Of a stretch of 64,000 nt of DNA, positions 39,490-47,686 are shown one piece after another. The notes beneath the pieces were generated by a model that ran no database searches, was not told where the DNA came from, and worked only from the letters and a program-made list of their open reading frames with translations. Source of the stretch: VRUE01 sp963702575 (GTDB lineage Bacteria > Actinomycetota > Thermoleophilia > Solirubrobacterales > 70-9). Position numbers and translations under genes: made by a program. Position 1 is the first letter of the stretch. Each line of letters begins with the position of its first letter. The stretch covers positions 620,001-684,000 of the forward strand of contig CAVPCU010000002.1 of NCBI GenBank assembly GCA_963702575.1, in the 5' to 3' direction.

Positions 39490-40364
39490 GTGACCAGACC
39501 GCTTTCGATCCGGCCGGGCCGCTTACCCCGAGCGGCAACCTGCGGCGGCGCCAGCTCTTCAGTCGCGTCGCCGAGTCGGGGGCAACCGCCGCCGCCGTGC
39601 TTGCCGTCGCCGTGCTGGCGATCGTCGTCTACACGGTCTTCGTTCGCGGCGCGGCGGCGCTCAACCTCGACTTCTTGATCAAGGGGGCGCCTGCCGGCAT
39701 CGGCCCCGAGCTCGTCGGCACGGCGATCATCGTCGCGATCGCGACCGTCATCGCGATGCCGCTGGGCGTGCTGATCGCCCTCTTCGTCACCGAGTTCGCC
39801 GGCGGCCGGATCGCCGGCGGGGTTCGGATGACGCTCGACCTGATGAACGGGCTGCCGTCGATCGTGATCGGGCTCTTCATCTTCGAGCTGCTGGTCGATC
39901 ACCAGAAGCAATCCGGCCTCGCCGCCTCGGTCGCGCTGGTGATCATCGAGCTGCCGCTGATCGCGCGCGGAACTCAGGAGATCCTCCTGCTGCTGCCGCA
40001 CAGCCGCCGCGAAGCCGCCGACGCACTCGGCGTCAGCCGCTGGCGGACGGTGCTCGGCGTGGTCCTGCCGAGCGCCCTGGGGGGCATCGTCACCTCGACC
40101 GTGCTCTCCGCCGCCCGCGCCGCCGGCGAGACGGCGCCGCTGATCCTCGTAAGCTCGGTCTTCGACCCGCGCACCTTCTCGTTCAACCCATTCGAAGCGC
40201 TGCCTAATGTGCCCGTGCGCATCTTCACCCTCTCCGAAGAAGCGAACCCCGAAGGCTTCACCGAAGCCTGGGGCCTCGCCTTCATCCTCGTCTCGCTGAT
40301 CCTCTTCGCCAGTCTCGGCGCGCGGGCGCTGCTGGTGCGCAGTCGTAGGAGAATGGGCGCGTGA
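39486..40364 (+). CDS. pstA: Phosphate ABC transporter permease PstA
   Basis: A 292-residue permease, the partner of PstC. Landmarks are MTLDLMNGLPSIVIGLFIFELLV, ALVIIELPLIARGTQEILLLLPHSRREAADALGVSRWRTVLGVVLPSALGGIVTS and ARAAGETAPLILVSS. ATG 39486 (MSDQTAFDPAG) overlaps the pstC stop, and the stop overlaps the pstB start (GTGA), so the three genes are translationally coupled. The final extracytoplasmic loop (LSEEANPEGFTEA) has all Glu as GAA. Confidence 0.94.
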   Translation: MSDQTAFDPAGPLTPSGNLRRRQLFSRVAESGATAAAVLAVAVLAIVVYTVFVRGAAALNLDFLIKGAPAGIGPELVGTAIIVAIATVIAMPLGVLIALFVTEFAGGRIAGGVRMTLDLMNGLPSIVIGLFIFELLVDHQKQSGLAASVALVIIELPLIARGTQEILLLLPHSRREAADALGVSRWRTVLGVVLPSALGGIVTSTVLSAARAAGETAPLILVSSVFDPRTFSFNPFEALPNVPVRIFTLSEEANPEGFTEAWGLAFILVSLILFASLGARALLVRSRRRMGA

Positions 40365-41254
40365 GCGGCTTCGACCCGACCCAGGGACCCGCGCCCGCCG
40401 GCCTGCCGAGTCGGGTGCGCATCCGCACCGAGCCCGGCGCCGAGGGCGCCCCGGGCACCAACGGCCACCGCAGGGGCATCGCCGAGGCCGTCTTCGAGGC
40501 GAACGCGGTCTCGGTCTTCTACGGCGCGAAAAAGGCGCTCACCGGCGTTTCGCTGCGCATCCAGCACGGCGAGATCACCGCCCTGATCGGTCCCTCGGGC
40601 TGCGGCAAGACGACCTTCCTGCGCAGCCTCAACCGGATGAACGACTCGGTCGCCGGGTTCAGGATCGAGGGGCAGATCCTCTACCACGGCCACGACATGT
40701 ACGCCGGCAACGTCGACCAGGTCGAGGTGCGCCGGCGGATCGGCATGGTCTTCCAGAAACCGAACCCCTTCCCCAAGTCGATCTACGACAACATCGCCTG
40801 GGCGCCGCGCAACCTCGGCCTCAGGCGCGACCTCGACGAGCGGGTGGAGAAAGCGCTGCGCGGCGCCGCGCTCTGGGACGAGGTCAAGGACCGGCTGAAG
40901 GACAGCGCCCTCGGCCTCTCCGGCGGACAGCAGCAGCGCCTCTGCATCGCCCGCGCGATCGCGATCGAGCCGGACGTCCTCCTGCTCGACGAGCCGGCCT
41001 CGGCACTTGACCCGATCGCCACCGCCTCGATCGAGGACCTGATGCACAGCCTCAAAGGCCGCTTCACGATCGTGATCGTCACCCACAACATGCAGCAGGC
41101 GGCGCGGGTGGCCGACCGCACCGCCTTCTTCAGCCTCGAGTCCGGCGGGGCCGAACCGTCGGGGACGCTGGTCGAGTACGCCGAGACCGGGACGATCTTC
41201 TCCCACCCCGCCGACCCGCGGACGCGCGACTACGTCACGGGCCGCTTCGGCTGA
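40361..41254 (+). CDS. pstB: Phosphate ABC transporter ATP-binding protein PstB
   Basis: A 297-residue ATPase energising PstCA. It has a 45-residue N-terminal extension, then the PstB domain: Walker A GPSGCGKTT, LRSLNRMNDSVAGFRIEG (typical of PstB), the Q-loop GMVFQKPNPFPKSIYDNIAWAPR, the signature LSGGQQQRLCIARAIA and Walker B LLLDEPASALDPIAT. No phoU follows. About 17 of 18 Glu codons are GAG, in contrast to the exported pstS. The next gene is convergent, with its stop 3 bp away. Confidence 0.95.
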   Translation: MSGFDPTQGPAPAGLPSRVRIRTEPGAEGAPGTNGHRRGIAEAVFEANAVSVFYGAKKALTGVSLRIQHGEITALIGPSGCGKTTFLRSLNRMNDSVAGFRIEGQILYHGHDMYAGNVDQVEVRRRIGMVFQKPNPFPKSIYDNIAWAPRNLGLRRDLDERVEKALRGAALWDEVKDRLKDSALGLSGGQQQRLCIARAIAIEPDVLLLDEPASALDPIATASIEDLMHSLKGRFTIVIVTHNMQQAARVADRTAFFSLESGGAEPSGTLVEYAETGTIFSHPADPRTRDYVTGRFG

Positions 41255-41257
41255 GCC

Positions 41258-41800
41258 TCAGCGGCGCAGGATCGCGTCGCTGGAGACCTGCTCCATCAAC
41301 GGCTTGCCGCACTGCCAGCAGAAGGTGGCGCCGCTGCTGTGCGGCGCGCTGCAGCTCGAGCAGAGGCCGGCGGTCCCGGTCTCCTCGCTGCGGACGATCC
41401 TTTCGACCTCGCTCAGCTCGGCGTCGGCGTCCTGCAGGGCCACTGCCCGCTTGACCAGGACCTCGACCTTGACGCTGTTGCGGATCACCATCTCGTAGGC
41501 GAGGCCGCCGAGGTCCCACTGCAGCTCGGCCACCCGGGCGATCAGCTGGTCGCGGCGGCGTTCGAGGTCGACGAGCAGGTCGTGGCCGATCGGGGGGCCG
41601 GCGGGGGCTGCCGCCTTCGCCGCCTGGTGGCCGTTGCTCTGCGCGGCGGGCGCGGCGCCGTTCTGGGGGACGGCTCGCTGGGCGGCGCCGTTCTGGGCTG
41701 GCGGGCTCTGAACCGGCGCGGCTCCCGGAGCGGCGGCCTGCGCCTGCGCGGTCTTGTACGCGCGGCGCGGGTTCTGCAGCATTTTCGGTAGGGGGCTCAT
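41258..41800 (-). CDS. Zinc-ribbon protein with coiled coil
   Basis: A 180-residue protein. The first 75 residues are a flexible Ala/Gln/Pro linker; a coiled coil follows (LLVDLERRRDQLIARVAELQWDL, VLVKRAVALQDADAELSEVERIV), and the C-terminus is a zinc ribbon, CSSCSAPHSSGATFCWQCGKPL. There is no membrane helix. The ATG overlaps the stop of the upstream zinc-ribbon gene by 4 bp, so the two are made together. The family is not recognised by name. It may act as an adaptor that contacts the membrane-bound zinc-ribbon partner. Confidence 0.78.
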   Translation of the reverse strand: MSPLPKMLQNPRRAYKTAQAQAAAPGAAPVQSPPAQNGAAQRAVPQNGAAPAAQSNGHQAAKAAAPAGPPIGHDLLVDLERRRDQLIARVAELQWDLGGLAYEMVIRNSVKVEVLVKRAVALQDADAELSEVERIVRSEETGTAGLCSSCSAPHSSGATFCWQCGKPLMEQVSSDAILRR

Positions 41801-42471
41801 TCGCCGAAGAAGTTACCTTCGAATTTGCCGTTTTCGCAGCCGGCGGTGCCTTCTTCGCATTTGCCGCCGACCTTCACTTTCGGTTCCGCCAGCTGGACGT
41901 TGCCTGCCGGCTTGAGCACTTCTTCGGCGGCGGGATGCGCTTCGGCTTCCTTTTCCGCGGCGGCTTTCTGCTTCTTGGTCTTGGCGCTGGTGGCTTTGCC
42001 GCCGCCAGTCGCGGCGGCGTCCTTGGTCGACGCGGTCGAGCTTTCTTCGCCGCCGCCGTGGATCACAATCGGCGCCGCGGGGGCAGTGCTCGCCGTGCTG
42101 TGGTTGCCGGAGCGACCGATCAGGACGCCGACCCCGAGGGCCAGCAGCAGCGTGCCCACCCCGGCGATTAGGGCAGCGTTCGGGGAGATGCCGGATCGCT
42201 TCTTCTTCGGCGGGGGCGGGGGCGCCTGCGCGGGCCGCTTCACCGCTTCCATCAGCACCACCGCGTCCATGAACGGCAGTCGCGGGTCGCCGCGCCGCTG
42301 GCCGCACTCGAGGCAGTAGCGCTGGTCGGCCGCCAGCGGGGCGCCGCACGACGGGCAGCGCTCGCCGCTCTGCACCGCGGAGGAGTGGATCTGCGTGGTG
42401 TGCGGCTCGGGCTCGCGCGGCATGGGCGCGCTCCCGGGCTGGGACGCGGATGGAGTTGAGACGTCAGTCAC
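41797..42471 (-). CDS. Zinc-ribbon protein with one membrane helix and exported C-terminus
   Basis: A 224-residue protein. The cytosolic zinc ribbon is CPSCGAPLAADQRYCLECGQ near residue 39; a proline-rich stretch and a basic stop signal PPPPPKKKRSG follow; the membrane helix is ALIAGVGTLLLALGVGVLIG; and the outer part is a Lys/Ala/Glu-rich segment ending in CEEGTAGCENGKFEGNFFG with two cysteines. This topology, with a zinc ribbon inside and a tail outside, repeats in the divergent phosphoesterase gene. GTG 42471. It heads a two-gene operon. Function unknown. Confidence 0.78.
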   Translation of the reverse strand: MTDVSTPSASQPGSAPMPREPEPHTTQIHSSAVQSGERCPSCGAPLAADQRYCLECGQRRGDPRLPFMDAVVLMEAVKRPAQAPPPPPKKKRSGISPNAALIAGVGTLLLALGVGVLIGRSGNHSTASTAPAAPIVIHGGGEESSTASTKDAAATGGGKATSAKTKKQKAAAEKEAEAHPAAEEVLKPAGNVQLAEPKVKVGGKCEEGTAGCENGKFEGNFFGE

Positions 42472-42558
42472 TCAATTCGATTGTTGCGCCATCCAGCCGC
42501 AAGATGTTGCCGAATTGTGAACGGACGGAGTCCCCGGCCGTGCCACACTGCGGTCAGC

Positions 42559-44139
42559 GTGGCGAAGCGGATCGAGGACGGAGGCGCCGGCCCTGCCGGG
42601 GCGGGCAAGTGCGCCGAATGCGGTCATGCCGTGCGTCCCACTCAGCGCTACTGCATCGAGTGCGGGGCGCGGCAGGCGGCGCTCCCGGCGATCGTCGCCA
42701 CTCGCATCGCCGCGCTGAAGGAGAGCGCTCACGCGGTCGCCCCGCCGGCCTCCGACGCCGGGCTGGCCGAGGGGGTCGCCACCGAGGCGGCGGAGGCGAA
42801 GGACGACAGGTGGTGGTTCATGCCCTCGCCGCAGGTGGCAGCGGTCGCGGTGATGGCATTGCTCGCCGCCGGGGTGGTCCTCGGCTCGGTCACCAGCCCG
42901 CTCGCCCTCAGCGCCGCGACGACGCCGATCGTCCTCGAGATGGGCGAATCCAAGGCTCCCGAACCCGAACCTGAACCCGAAGCGGTGGCCAGCGCTCCGG
43001 TCGAACCGGCGCCGGTCGCGCCGCCGGCGGTTCCCGCAGCCCCGGCGGCGGCGCCGGAAGAAGTCGCCGAAGTGCCCGAAGAACCCGCCGGCCCGGCTCC
43101 CAAGCCGCTGGAACTGCCGGAAGAAGAAACGCTGCCCGAAATCAAGCACGTCTTCCTCATCGTGCTCGACGGCCACGGCTACGAAGAAGCCTTCGGGCCG
43201 ACCTCGACGGCGCCTTACCTGGCGAAGACCATGGCCGGCGAGGGCAAGCTGCTCTCCAACTACTACGCAATCGCCCAGGGCGGCCTCGCCAACGAGGTCG
43301 CGCTGCTGAGCGGCCAGGGGCCGACGCCGCAGACGGCGGCGAACTGCCCCGAATCGACGCCAATCGCTCCGGGGACCGTCAACGCCGAAGGCCAGGTCGA
43401 AGGCCAGGGCTGCGTCTATCCGGCGGCCACCGAAACGCTGCCCGCCCAGCTCGCCAAAGCCAAACTGACCTGGAAGGCCTACGTCGAACCCGGCCCGCTC
43501 GAGCCCTGGCGCAATCCGTTCGCCTATCTCACCGCGCTCGGCACGGCAGCGGGGGGGACCGCCGGGCAGCAGGCCCCGCTCGAAGGGCTGGCGACCGACC
43601 TGAAGACGGCCGACAAGACGCCGACCCTCTCCTACATCGTCCCCAGCGCCTGCCACGACGGCGGCGAAACGCCCTGCGCCGAAGGGCAGCCAGCGGGCCT
43701 GGCGGCGACGCAGCCCTTCCTCGAAGCGGTCATCCCCGAGATCGTCGCCTCGCCCGCGTACAAGGAAGAAGGCGGCCTGATCGCGATCACCTTCGACCAG
43801 GCGCCGCAGACCGGCGCTACCGTCGACTCCAGCTCCTGCTGCGGCACGCCGGCATACCCCAACATGCCAGCGCCGGCAAGTGCCGAACCGCCAGCCACCG
43901 GGCCGGTCAAACCGAGCGGCGGCGGCGGCCGGGTCGGCCTATTGCTGATCTCGCCCTACCTCGCCCCGGGCACGGTCGAAGAAAGCGCCTACTTCAACCA
44001 CTTCTCGCTGCTGCGCAGCATCGATGAACTGCTCGGCCAGCAGCCGATCGGCTACGCCGCCGAACCGGCCCTGACCGGCTTCGAACCCTCGCTCTTCGAT
44101 GCGTCGCCGGAAGAATCGACGGTCAGTCCAGAAGAATGA
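42559..44139 (+). CDS. Membrane-anchored phosphoesterase (alkaline phosphatase superfamily) with zinc ribbon
   Basis: A 526-residue protein. An N-terminal zinc ribbon (CAECGHAVRPTQRYCIECGA) lies in the cytosol, a helix spans the membrane (VAAVAVMALLAAGVVLGSV), then comes a Pro/Glu/Ala spacer and a phosphoesterase domain of the phospholipase C/acid phosphatase kind (PF04185-like): IKHVFLIVLDGHGYEEAFG, NYYAIAQGGLANEVALLSGQ and LIAITFDQAPQTG. In place of the usual ExxSFDHxFG a DGHGYEEAFG is seen, so the metal site is somewhat altered. Next to pstCAB, a role in freeing phosphate outside the cell is plausible. Glu codons switch from GAG to GAA after the helix. Confidence 0.75.
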   Translation: MAKRIEDGGAGPAGAGKCAECGHAVRPTQRYCIECGARQAALPAIVATRIAALKESAHAVAPPASDAGLAEGVATEAAEAKDDRWWFMPSPQVAAVAVMALLAAGVVLGSVTSPLALSAATTPIVLEMGESKAPEPEPEPEAVASAPVEPAPVAPPAVPAAPAAAPEEVAEVPEEPAGPAPKPLELPEEETLPEIKHVFLIVLDGHGYEEAFGPTSTAPYLAKTMAGEGKLLSNYYAIAQGGLANEVALLSGQGPTPQTAANCPESTPIAPGTVNAEGQVEGQGCVYPAATETLPAQLAKAKLTWKAYVEPGPLEPWRNPFAYLTALGTAAGGTAGQQAPLEGLATDLKTADKTPTLSYIVPSACHDGGETPCAEGQPAGLAATQPFLEAVIPEIVASPAYKEEGGLIAITFDQAPQTGATVDSSSCCGTPAYPNMPAPASAEPPATGPVKPSGGGGRVGLLLISPYLAPGTVEESAYFNHFSLLRSIDELLGQQPIGYAAEPALTGFEPSLFDASPEESTVSPEE

Positions 44140-44494
44140 GCACGGCCGTCAGCAGGCCGAGCACGATGCCGCCGCCGCTGAGCGCGGCGAACGCCCAGCC
44201 GGGCGGCTCGGGGAAGCGCCCGACGGCGAGCGCCCGCTCGACCGCGGCGCTGCGGTACCGGCCCTGGGCGATCGCCAGCACGCCCCAGAGGGCGAAGCCG
44301 ACGCCGACCGCGACGTAGGGTCAGCGCACGGCGCTGCCGTTCAGCTCGGGGACGACACGCCCGATCGCCAGCGCCACCGCCAGCGCGGTCAGCCCGGTAC
44401 GCCACCAGGCCAGCTCGGTGCGTTCGTTGGCCAGCCGGGTGCGGCGGGTCGCGTCGGCGAGTTCGGCGGCGTGCGGTTCGGGTGCGGCCTCCAC
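44123..44494 (-). pseudogene. DUF202 family membrane protein with an in-frame stop
   Basis: From GTG 44494 the frame reads LADATRRTRLANERTELAWW and RTGLTALAVALAIGRVVPEL, the DUF202 start (LANERTELAWxRT), then meets TGA at 44321-44323. The same frame goes straight on with PYVAVGVGFALWGVLAIAQG and RYRSAAVERAL and one more helix to a second stop at 44123. TGG for Trp is expected at the stop, so a single G-to-A change or a sequencing error explains it. The end overlaps the phosphoesterase gene tail-to-tail by 17 bp. DUF202 proteins have three helices and no known role. Confidence 0.72.
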
Positions 44495-44505
44495 CGTGCT
44501 CGAAG

Positions 44506-46641
44506 CTAGCGCACCGTCTCCGGCAACGGCGCCTCGGCGATGCCGAAGCGGTCGTGCAGGCGACGCAGCGGCGCCGGCGCCCACCAGTTCCACTTGCCGA
44601 GCAGCGCCATCAGCGAGGGGACGAGCAGGGCGCGGACGATGCTGGCGTCGAGCAGCACGGCGAGCGCGGTGCCGACCCCGTTCTCCTTGATGAAGATGAT
44701 CTGCGAGGTCGCGAAGGCGAACATCGCGACGGCGAACAGCAGCGCCGCCGCGGTGACGATCCGCCCGGTCCGCTCGAGGCCGATCGCGACGCACTCCGAC
44801 TCGCCGGCGCCGTTGTCGCGCGCCTCTTTGATCCGCGAGAGCAGGAAGACCGCGTAGTCGGTGGAGAGGCCGAAGGCGACGGCGAAGAGCAGGATCGGCA
44901 TCGTCTGCTCGATCGCCCCCGGGCTGCCGTAGGAGAGCAGGCCTTCCAGGCGGCCGTCCTGGAAGATCAGCACCAGCAGGCCGAAGACGGCGCTGAGGTT
45001 GAGGAAGTTCATCAGCAGCGACTTGATCGGCAGGATCACCGAGCCGGTCATCAGGAAGAGGATGACCAAGGTGGCGAGGATGACGATCGCCAGCGCGATC
45101 GGCAGGTGGCGGGCGAGGCTGCCCTGCAGGTCGACGAAGTCGGCGGTGCCGCCGGTGACCAGTGCGGTCGCCCCCCGCGGCGGTTCGATCGCACGGATGC
45201 GGCGCACGGCTTCCTCGCTGGCGCTCGAGTTGAACGGGCTGTCGCTGATCGCCTGGACGGCGGTGACGCCGCGCCCCAGCGGCTGCGGCGGCAGCACCCC
45301 GGCGACTCCGGGCACCTTCCGCGCCTCGGCCGCCATCGTCGCCGCGGCCCCCGGGCCGCCGCCCTCGACCGCGATCCAGATCGGCGCTTCGCGGTAGGGC
45401 GGGAAGCGGTGGTTGACGACCTCGTAGGCCTGCCGCGCCCCCGCCGACTTCGGCAGCACGCTGGGGTCGACGGTGTTGAACTTGATCCCGAGGAAGGGCA
45501 GGCCGAGGACGATCAGCAGCAGCGCCGAGAGCGTCGCCACCGGCACCGGGCGGCGCATCACGAAGCGGGAAAGGCGGTACCAGAAGCCGCTCTCGTCCGG
45601 ACGGGCGTCGGCTTCGGCGCGGCGCTGCAGGAAGCGCGGGGCGAGCGCGTTGACGCGGGTGCCGAGCAGCGTCAGCACGGCGGGCAGGACGGTGAGCGAG
45701 ATCGCCGCGGCGAACAGCGCAACCAGCGAGCCGCCGAGCCCCATCGAGTAGAGGAACGACTGCGGGAAGACGAGCAGCGAGGCGAGCGCCGCGGCGACGG
45801 TGAGCGAGGAGAAGAAGACCGTCCGTCCGGCGGTGGCGAGGACCCGGCGCATCGCCGCCGGCCCGGGCCCGTCCTTGGCGATCTCCTCGCGGTAGCGGGA
45901 GACGATGAAGAGGCTGTAGTCGATCGCCAGGCCGAGGCCGAGCGCCGTCGTCAGGTTGAGCGCGAAGATCGAGATCGTGCCCAACTCGCTGGCGATGCGC
46001 AGGATGAGGAAGGTGCCGACGATCGCCAGCACGCCGATCATCGGCGGCAGCAGCGCGGCGACGAGGCTGCGGAAGAACAGCAGCGAGAGCAGGAACAGCA
46101 GGGGGAAGGCGAGCATCTCGGCCTTCTGCAGGTCGCTCTCGACCTGGTTGTTGACCTGTTTCTGGGCGACCGCGTAGCCGCCGACGATAACCCCCGGCCG
46201 GCCGGCGAGCTGGTCGTCGATCTGGCCGCCGACTTCCTGCTCGGCTTTGTTGTCGGTCGACTTCAGCGCGACGGCGAGGTAGGTCGAGTCGCCATCGCGG
46301 GAGACGAAGGCGGGCGAGCGGGTGTCGTACCAGTCGCTGACCGAGGCGACGTCGCCGCGCCGCAGCAGCTCGCGTCCGATCGAGCCGACCCGCGCCCGAG
46401 TCGAGGGGGCGGTGACCGCAGCGTGTTGGAGCACGACCAGCACCGAGGGGAAGCGCAGCCCCGCGTTCTGCAGCTCTTCCCTCGCCTTGATCGTCTCGGT
46501 GGCGGGGTCGTCGGCGCCGTAGGGGTCGAGGCGGTTGGCGACGCCGCTGCCCAGCGCCCCGGCGAGGACGAAGAAGACGACGGCGAAGAGGCCGATCCGG
46601 CGGGCTCGGAGATCGGCGAAGCGGGCGAGCGAGTCGAACAT
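44506..46641 (-). CDS. MMPL-family RND transporter
   Basis: A 711-residue membrane exporter of the MMPL class (lipids in mycobacteria; others export drugs). The layout is two repeats, each a helix, a large outer loop and a five-helix bundle. It has IGVLAIVGTFLILRIASELG, the proton-relay region ALNLTTALGLGLAIDYSLFIVSRYREE (GxxxDY) and its second copy LFAVAFGLSTDYAVFLLSRIKEARD. ATG 46641 shares a base with the PadR stop (TGATG) and has GGAGG upstream; translation in fixed ratio with the repressor is likely. The cargo is unknown. Confidence 0.92.
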   Translation of the reverse strand: MFDSLARFADLRARRIGLFAVVFFVLAGALGSGVANRLDPYGADDPATETIKAREELQNAGLRFPSVLVVLQHAAVTAPSTRARVGSIGRELLRRGDVASVSDWYDTRSPAFVSRDGDSTYLAVALKSTDNKAEQEVGGQIDDQLAGRPGVIVGGYAVAQKQVNNQVESDLQKAEMLAFPLLFLLSLLFFRSLVAALLPPMIGVLAIVGTFLILRIASELGTISIFALNLTTALGLGLAIDYSLFIVSRYREEIAKDGPGPAAMRRVLATAGRTVFFSSLTVAAALASLLVFPQSFLYSMGLGGSLVALFAAAISLTVLPAVLTLLGTRVNALAPRFLQRRAEADARPDESGFWYRLSRFVMRRPVPVATLSALLLIVLGLPFLGIKFNTVDPSVLPKSAGARQAYEVVNHRFPPYREAPIWIAVEGGGPGAAATMAAEARKVPGVAGVLPPQPLGRGVTAVQAISDSPFNSSASEEAVRRIRAIEPPRGATALVTGGTADFVDLQGSLARHLPIALAIVILATLVILFLMTGSVILPIKSLLMNFLNLSAVFGLLVLIFQDGRLEGLLSYGSPGAIEQTMPILLFAVAFGLSTDYAVFLLSRIKEARDNGAGESECVAIGLERTGRIVTAAALLFAVAMFAFATSQIIFIKENGVGTALAVLLDASIVRALLVPSLMALLGKWNWWAPAPLRRLHDRFGIAEAPLPETVR

Positions 46642-47195
46642 CAGCGGGCCTCCTTCTCTCGGGCCGGCTGGCGCAGCGAATCCTCCATCCGCTCGCACCA
46701 CCTGGCAAACCACTCGTTGAACTCGATTCCCGCCCGCAGAACCATCAGCGGGTAGGGGTCCTCCAGCTTCTCCTCATCGAGCGCCAGCGGCTCGAGCGCG
46801 CTCAGGCGCTCCGCCAGGCCGGCGCGGTGCTCGCGCATCCAGTGGAGGATGTCGGCTGCTTCCTCGGGTGGCAGCACGCCGGCGAAGAAGAGCTTCAAGA
46901 GGCCTTCCTCGCGCATCTCGTAGGTGGCGGGGGCCTGGCGCAGCCAGTCCTTCAGCGCCGCTTCGCCCTCGGCCGTGATCGCGTAGACGGTCCGCTTGCG
47001 CTCGCCGCGCGGCGCGTCGACCCCCTCGATCAGGCCCGCCTCCGCCAGCCGCTTCAGCTCCGGGTAGATCTGCCCGTAGCTTGCGGCCCAGAAGAACCGC
47101 GTCGTCTCGTCGACCAGCGCCTTGATCTCATAGCCCGAGCGCGGCTCGCGGCTGACCATGCCGAGGATGACGTAGGCGGTGGCGCTCAGCTCCAT
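46641..47195 (-). CDS. PadR-family transcriptional regulator
   Basis: A 184-residue repressor with an N-terminal winged helix (SATAYVILGMVSREPRSGYEIK, YGQIYPELKRLAEAGLIEG, RKRTVYAITAEGEAALKDWL) and a long C-terminal dimer helix region typical of the Vir_act_alpha_C type. PadR proteins sense small hydrophobic ligands and usually repress a neighbouring exporter, here the MMPL gene that follows in the same operon. A perfect 8+3+8 palindrome lies 8 bp before the start, so it most likely represses its own operon. Confidence 0.92.
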   Translation of the reverse strand: MELSATAYVILGMVSREPRSGYEIKALVDETTRFFWAASYGQIYPELKRLAEAGLIEGVDAPRGERKRTVYAITAEGEAALKDWLRQAPATYEMREEGLLKLFFAGVLPPEEAADILHWMREHRAGLAERLSALEPLALDEEKLEDPYPLMVLRAGIEFNEWFARWCERMEDSLRQPAREKEAR

Positions 47196-47202
47196 TCGCT
47201 AT

Positions 47203-47221
47203 ATATATCGTGCCGATATAT
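47203..47221. promoter_or_regulatory. PadR operator
   Basis: ATATATCG-TGC-CGATATAT is a perfect inverted repeat, very A/T-rich against the surroundings, directly upstream of the padR start at 47195. PadR sites often have the form ATGT/ATAT-N-ATAT, so this fits an autoregulated padR-MMPL operon. Confidence 0.75.
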
Positions 47222-47263
47222 CGCAAAGTGTGATCTGGCGCACGCAGGCGCCGACCCGCCCCG

Positions 47264-47611
47264 CTACTCGATCTTCATTGGCGCGAAGCGGTAGCCGATG
47301 CCGAAGTGGGTGTGGACGTAGCGCCATTCCGGCGCCGCCAGTTCCAGCTTGGCCCGGACCTTGCGCACGAGCACGTCGACCGAGCGGTTGCGGCGCGGCA
47401 TCTCGCCGCCCCACATCAACCGGTAGATCTCGGGCCGCTGGACGACGCTGTCCATCCGCTTGGAGAGCAGGAAGAAGAGCTCGAACTCGCGCACGGTGAA
47501 GCCCGCCCGGCGGTCGGCGACGAGCACCTGCAGCTCGGCGGGCCGGATCTCGAGATTCGCGATCCGGAAGGACTCCCTCGACGCCTCCGGCGCCGGCGGT
47601 TCGACCAGCAT
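47264..47611 (-). CDS. Stand-alone winged-helix (OmpR/PhoB-type) DNA-binding protein
   Basis: A 115-residue protein that is only an OmpR-type effector domain: FRIANLEIRPAELQVLVADR, FTVREFELFFLLSKRMDSVV, RPEIYRLMWGGEMPRRNRSVDVLVRKVRAKL and YVHTHFGIGYRF. The receiver domain with the phosphorylated Asp is absent, and there is no extra reading frame upstream for it. It may be controlled by amount or by another partner. ATG 47611. It is transcribed towards padR and lies 75 bp downstream of the broken HD-GYP gene on the same strand. Confidence 0.82.
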   Translation of the reverse strand: MLVEPPAPEASRESFRIANLEIRPAELQVLVADRRAGFTVREFELFFLLSKRMDSVVQRPEIYRLMWGGEMPRRNRSVDVLVRKVRAKLELAAPEWRYVHTHFGIGYRFAPMKIE

Positions 47612-47686
47612 TCGCGCACCCTCGCCGAAGCCAACACGCTTCCGGTGAACTCTCTGTGTCGAAGTGGAAAAGATTTGGATAACGAG

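Noticed and set aside
42940..42990. Pro-Glu codon repeat in the phosphoesterase gene as a mobile repeat
   Set aside because: It is a short, ordinary low-complexity linker after the membrane helix, without a fixed long unit.
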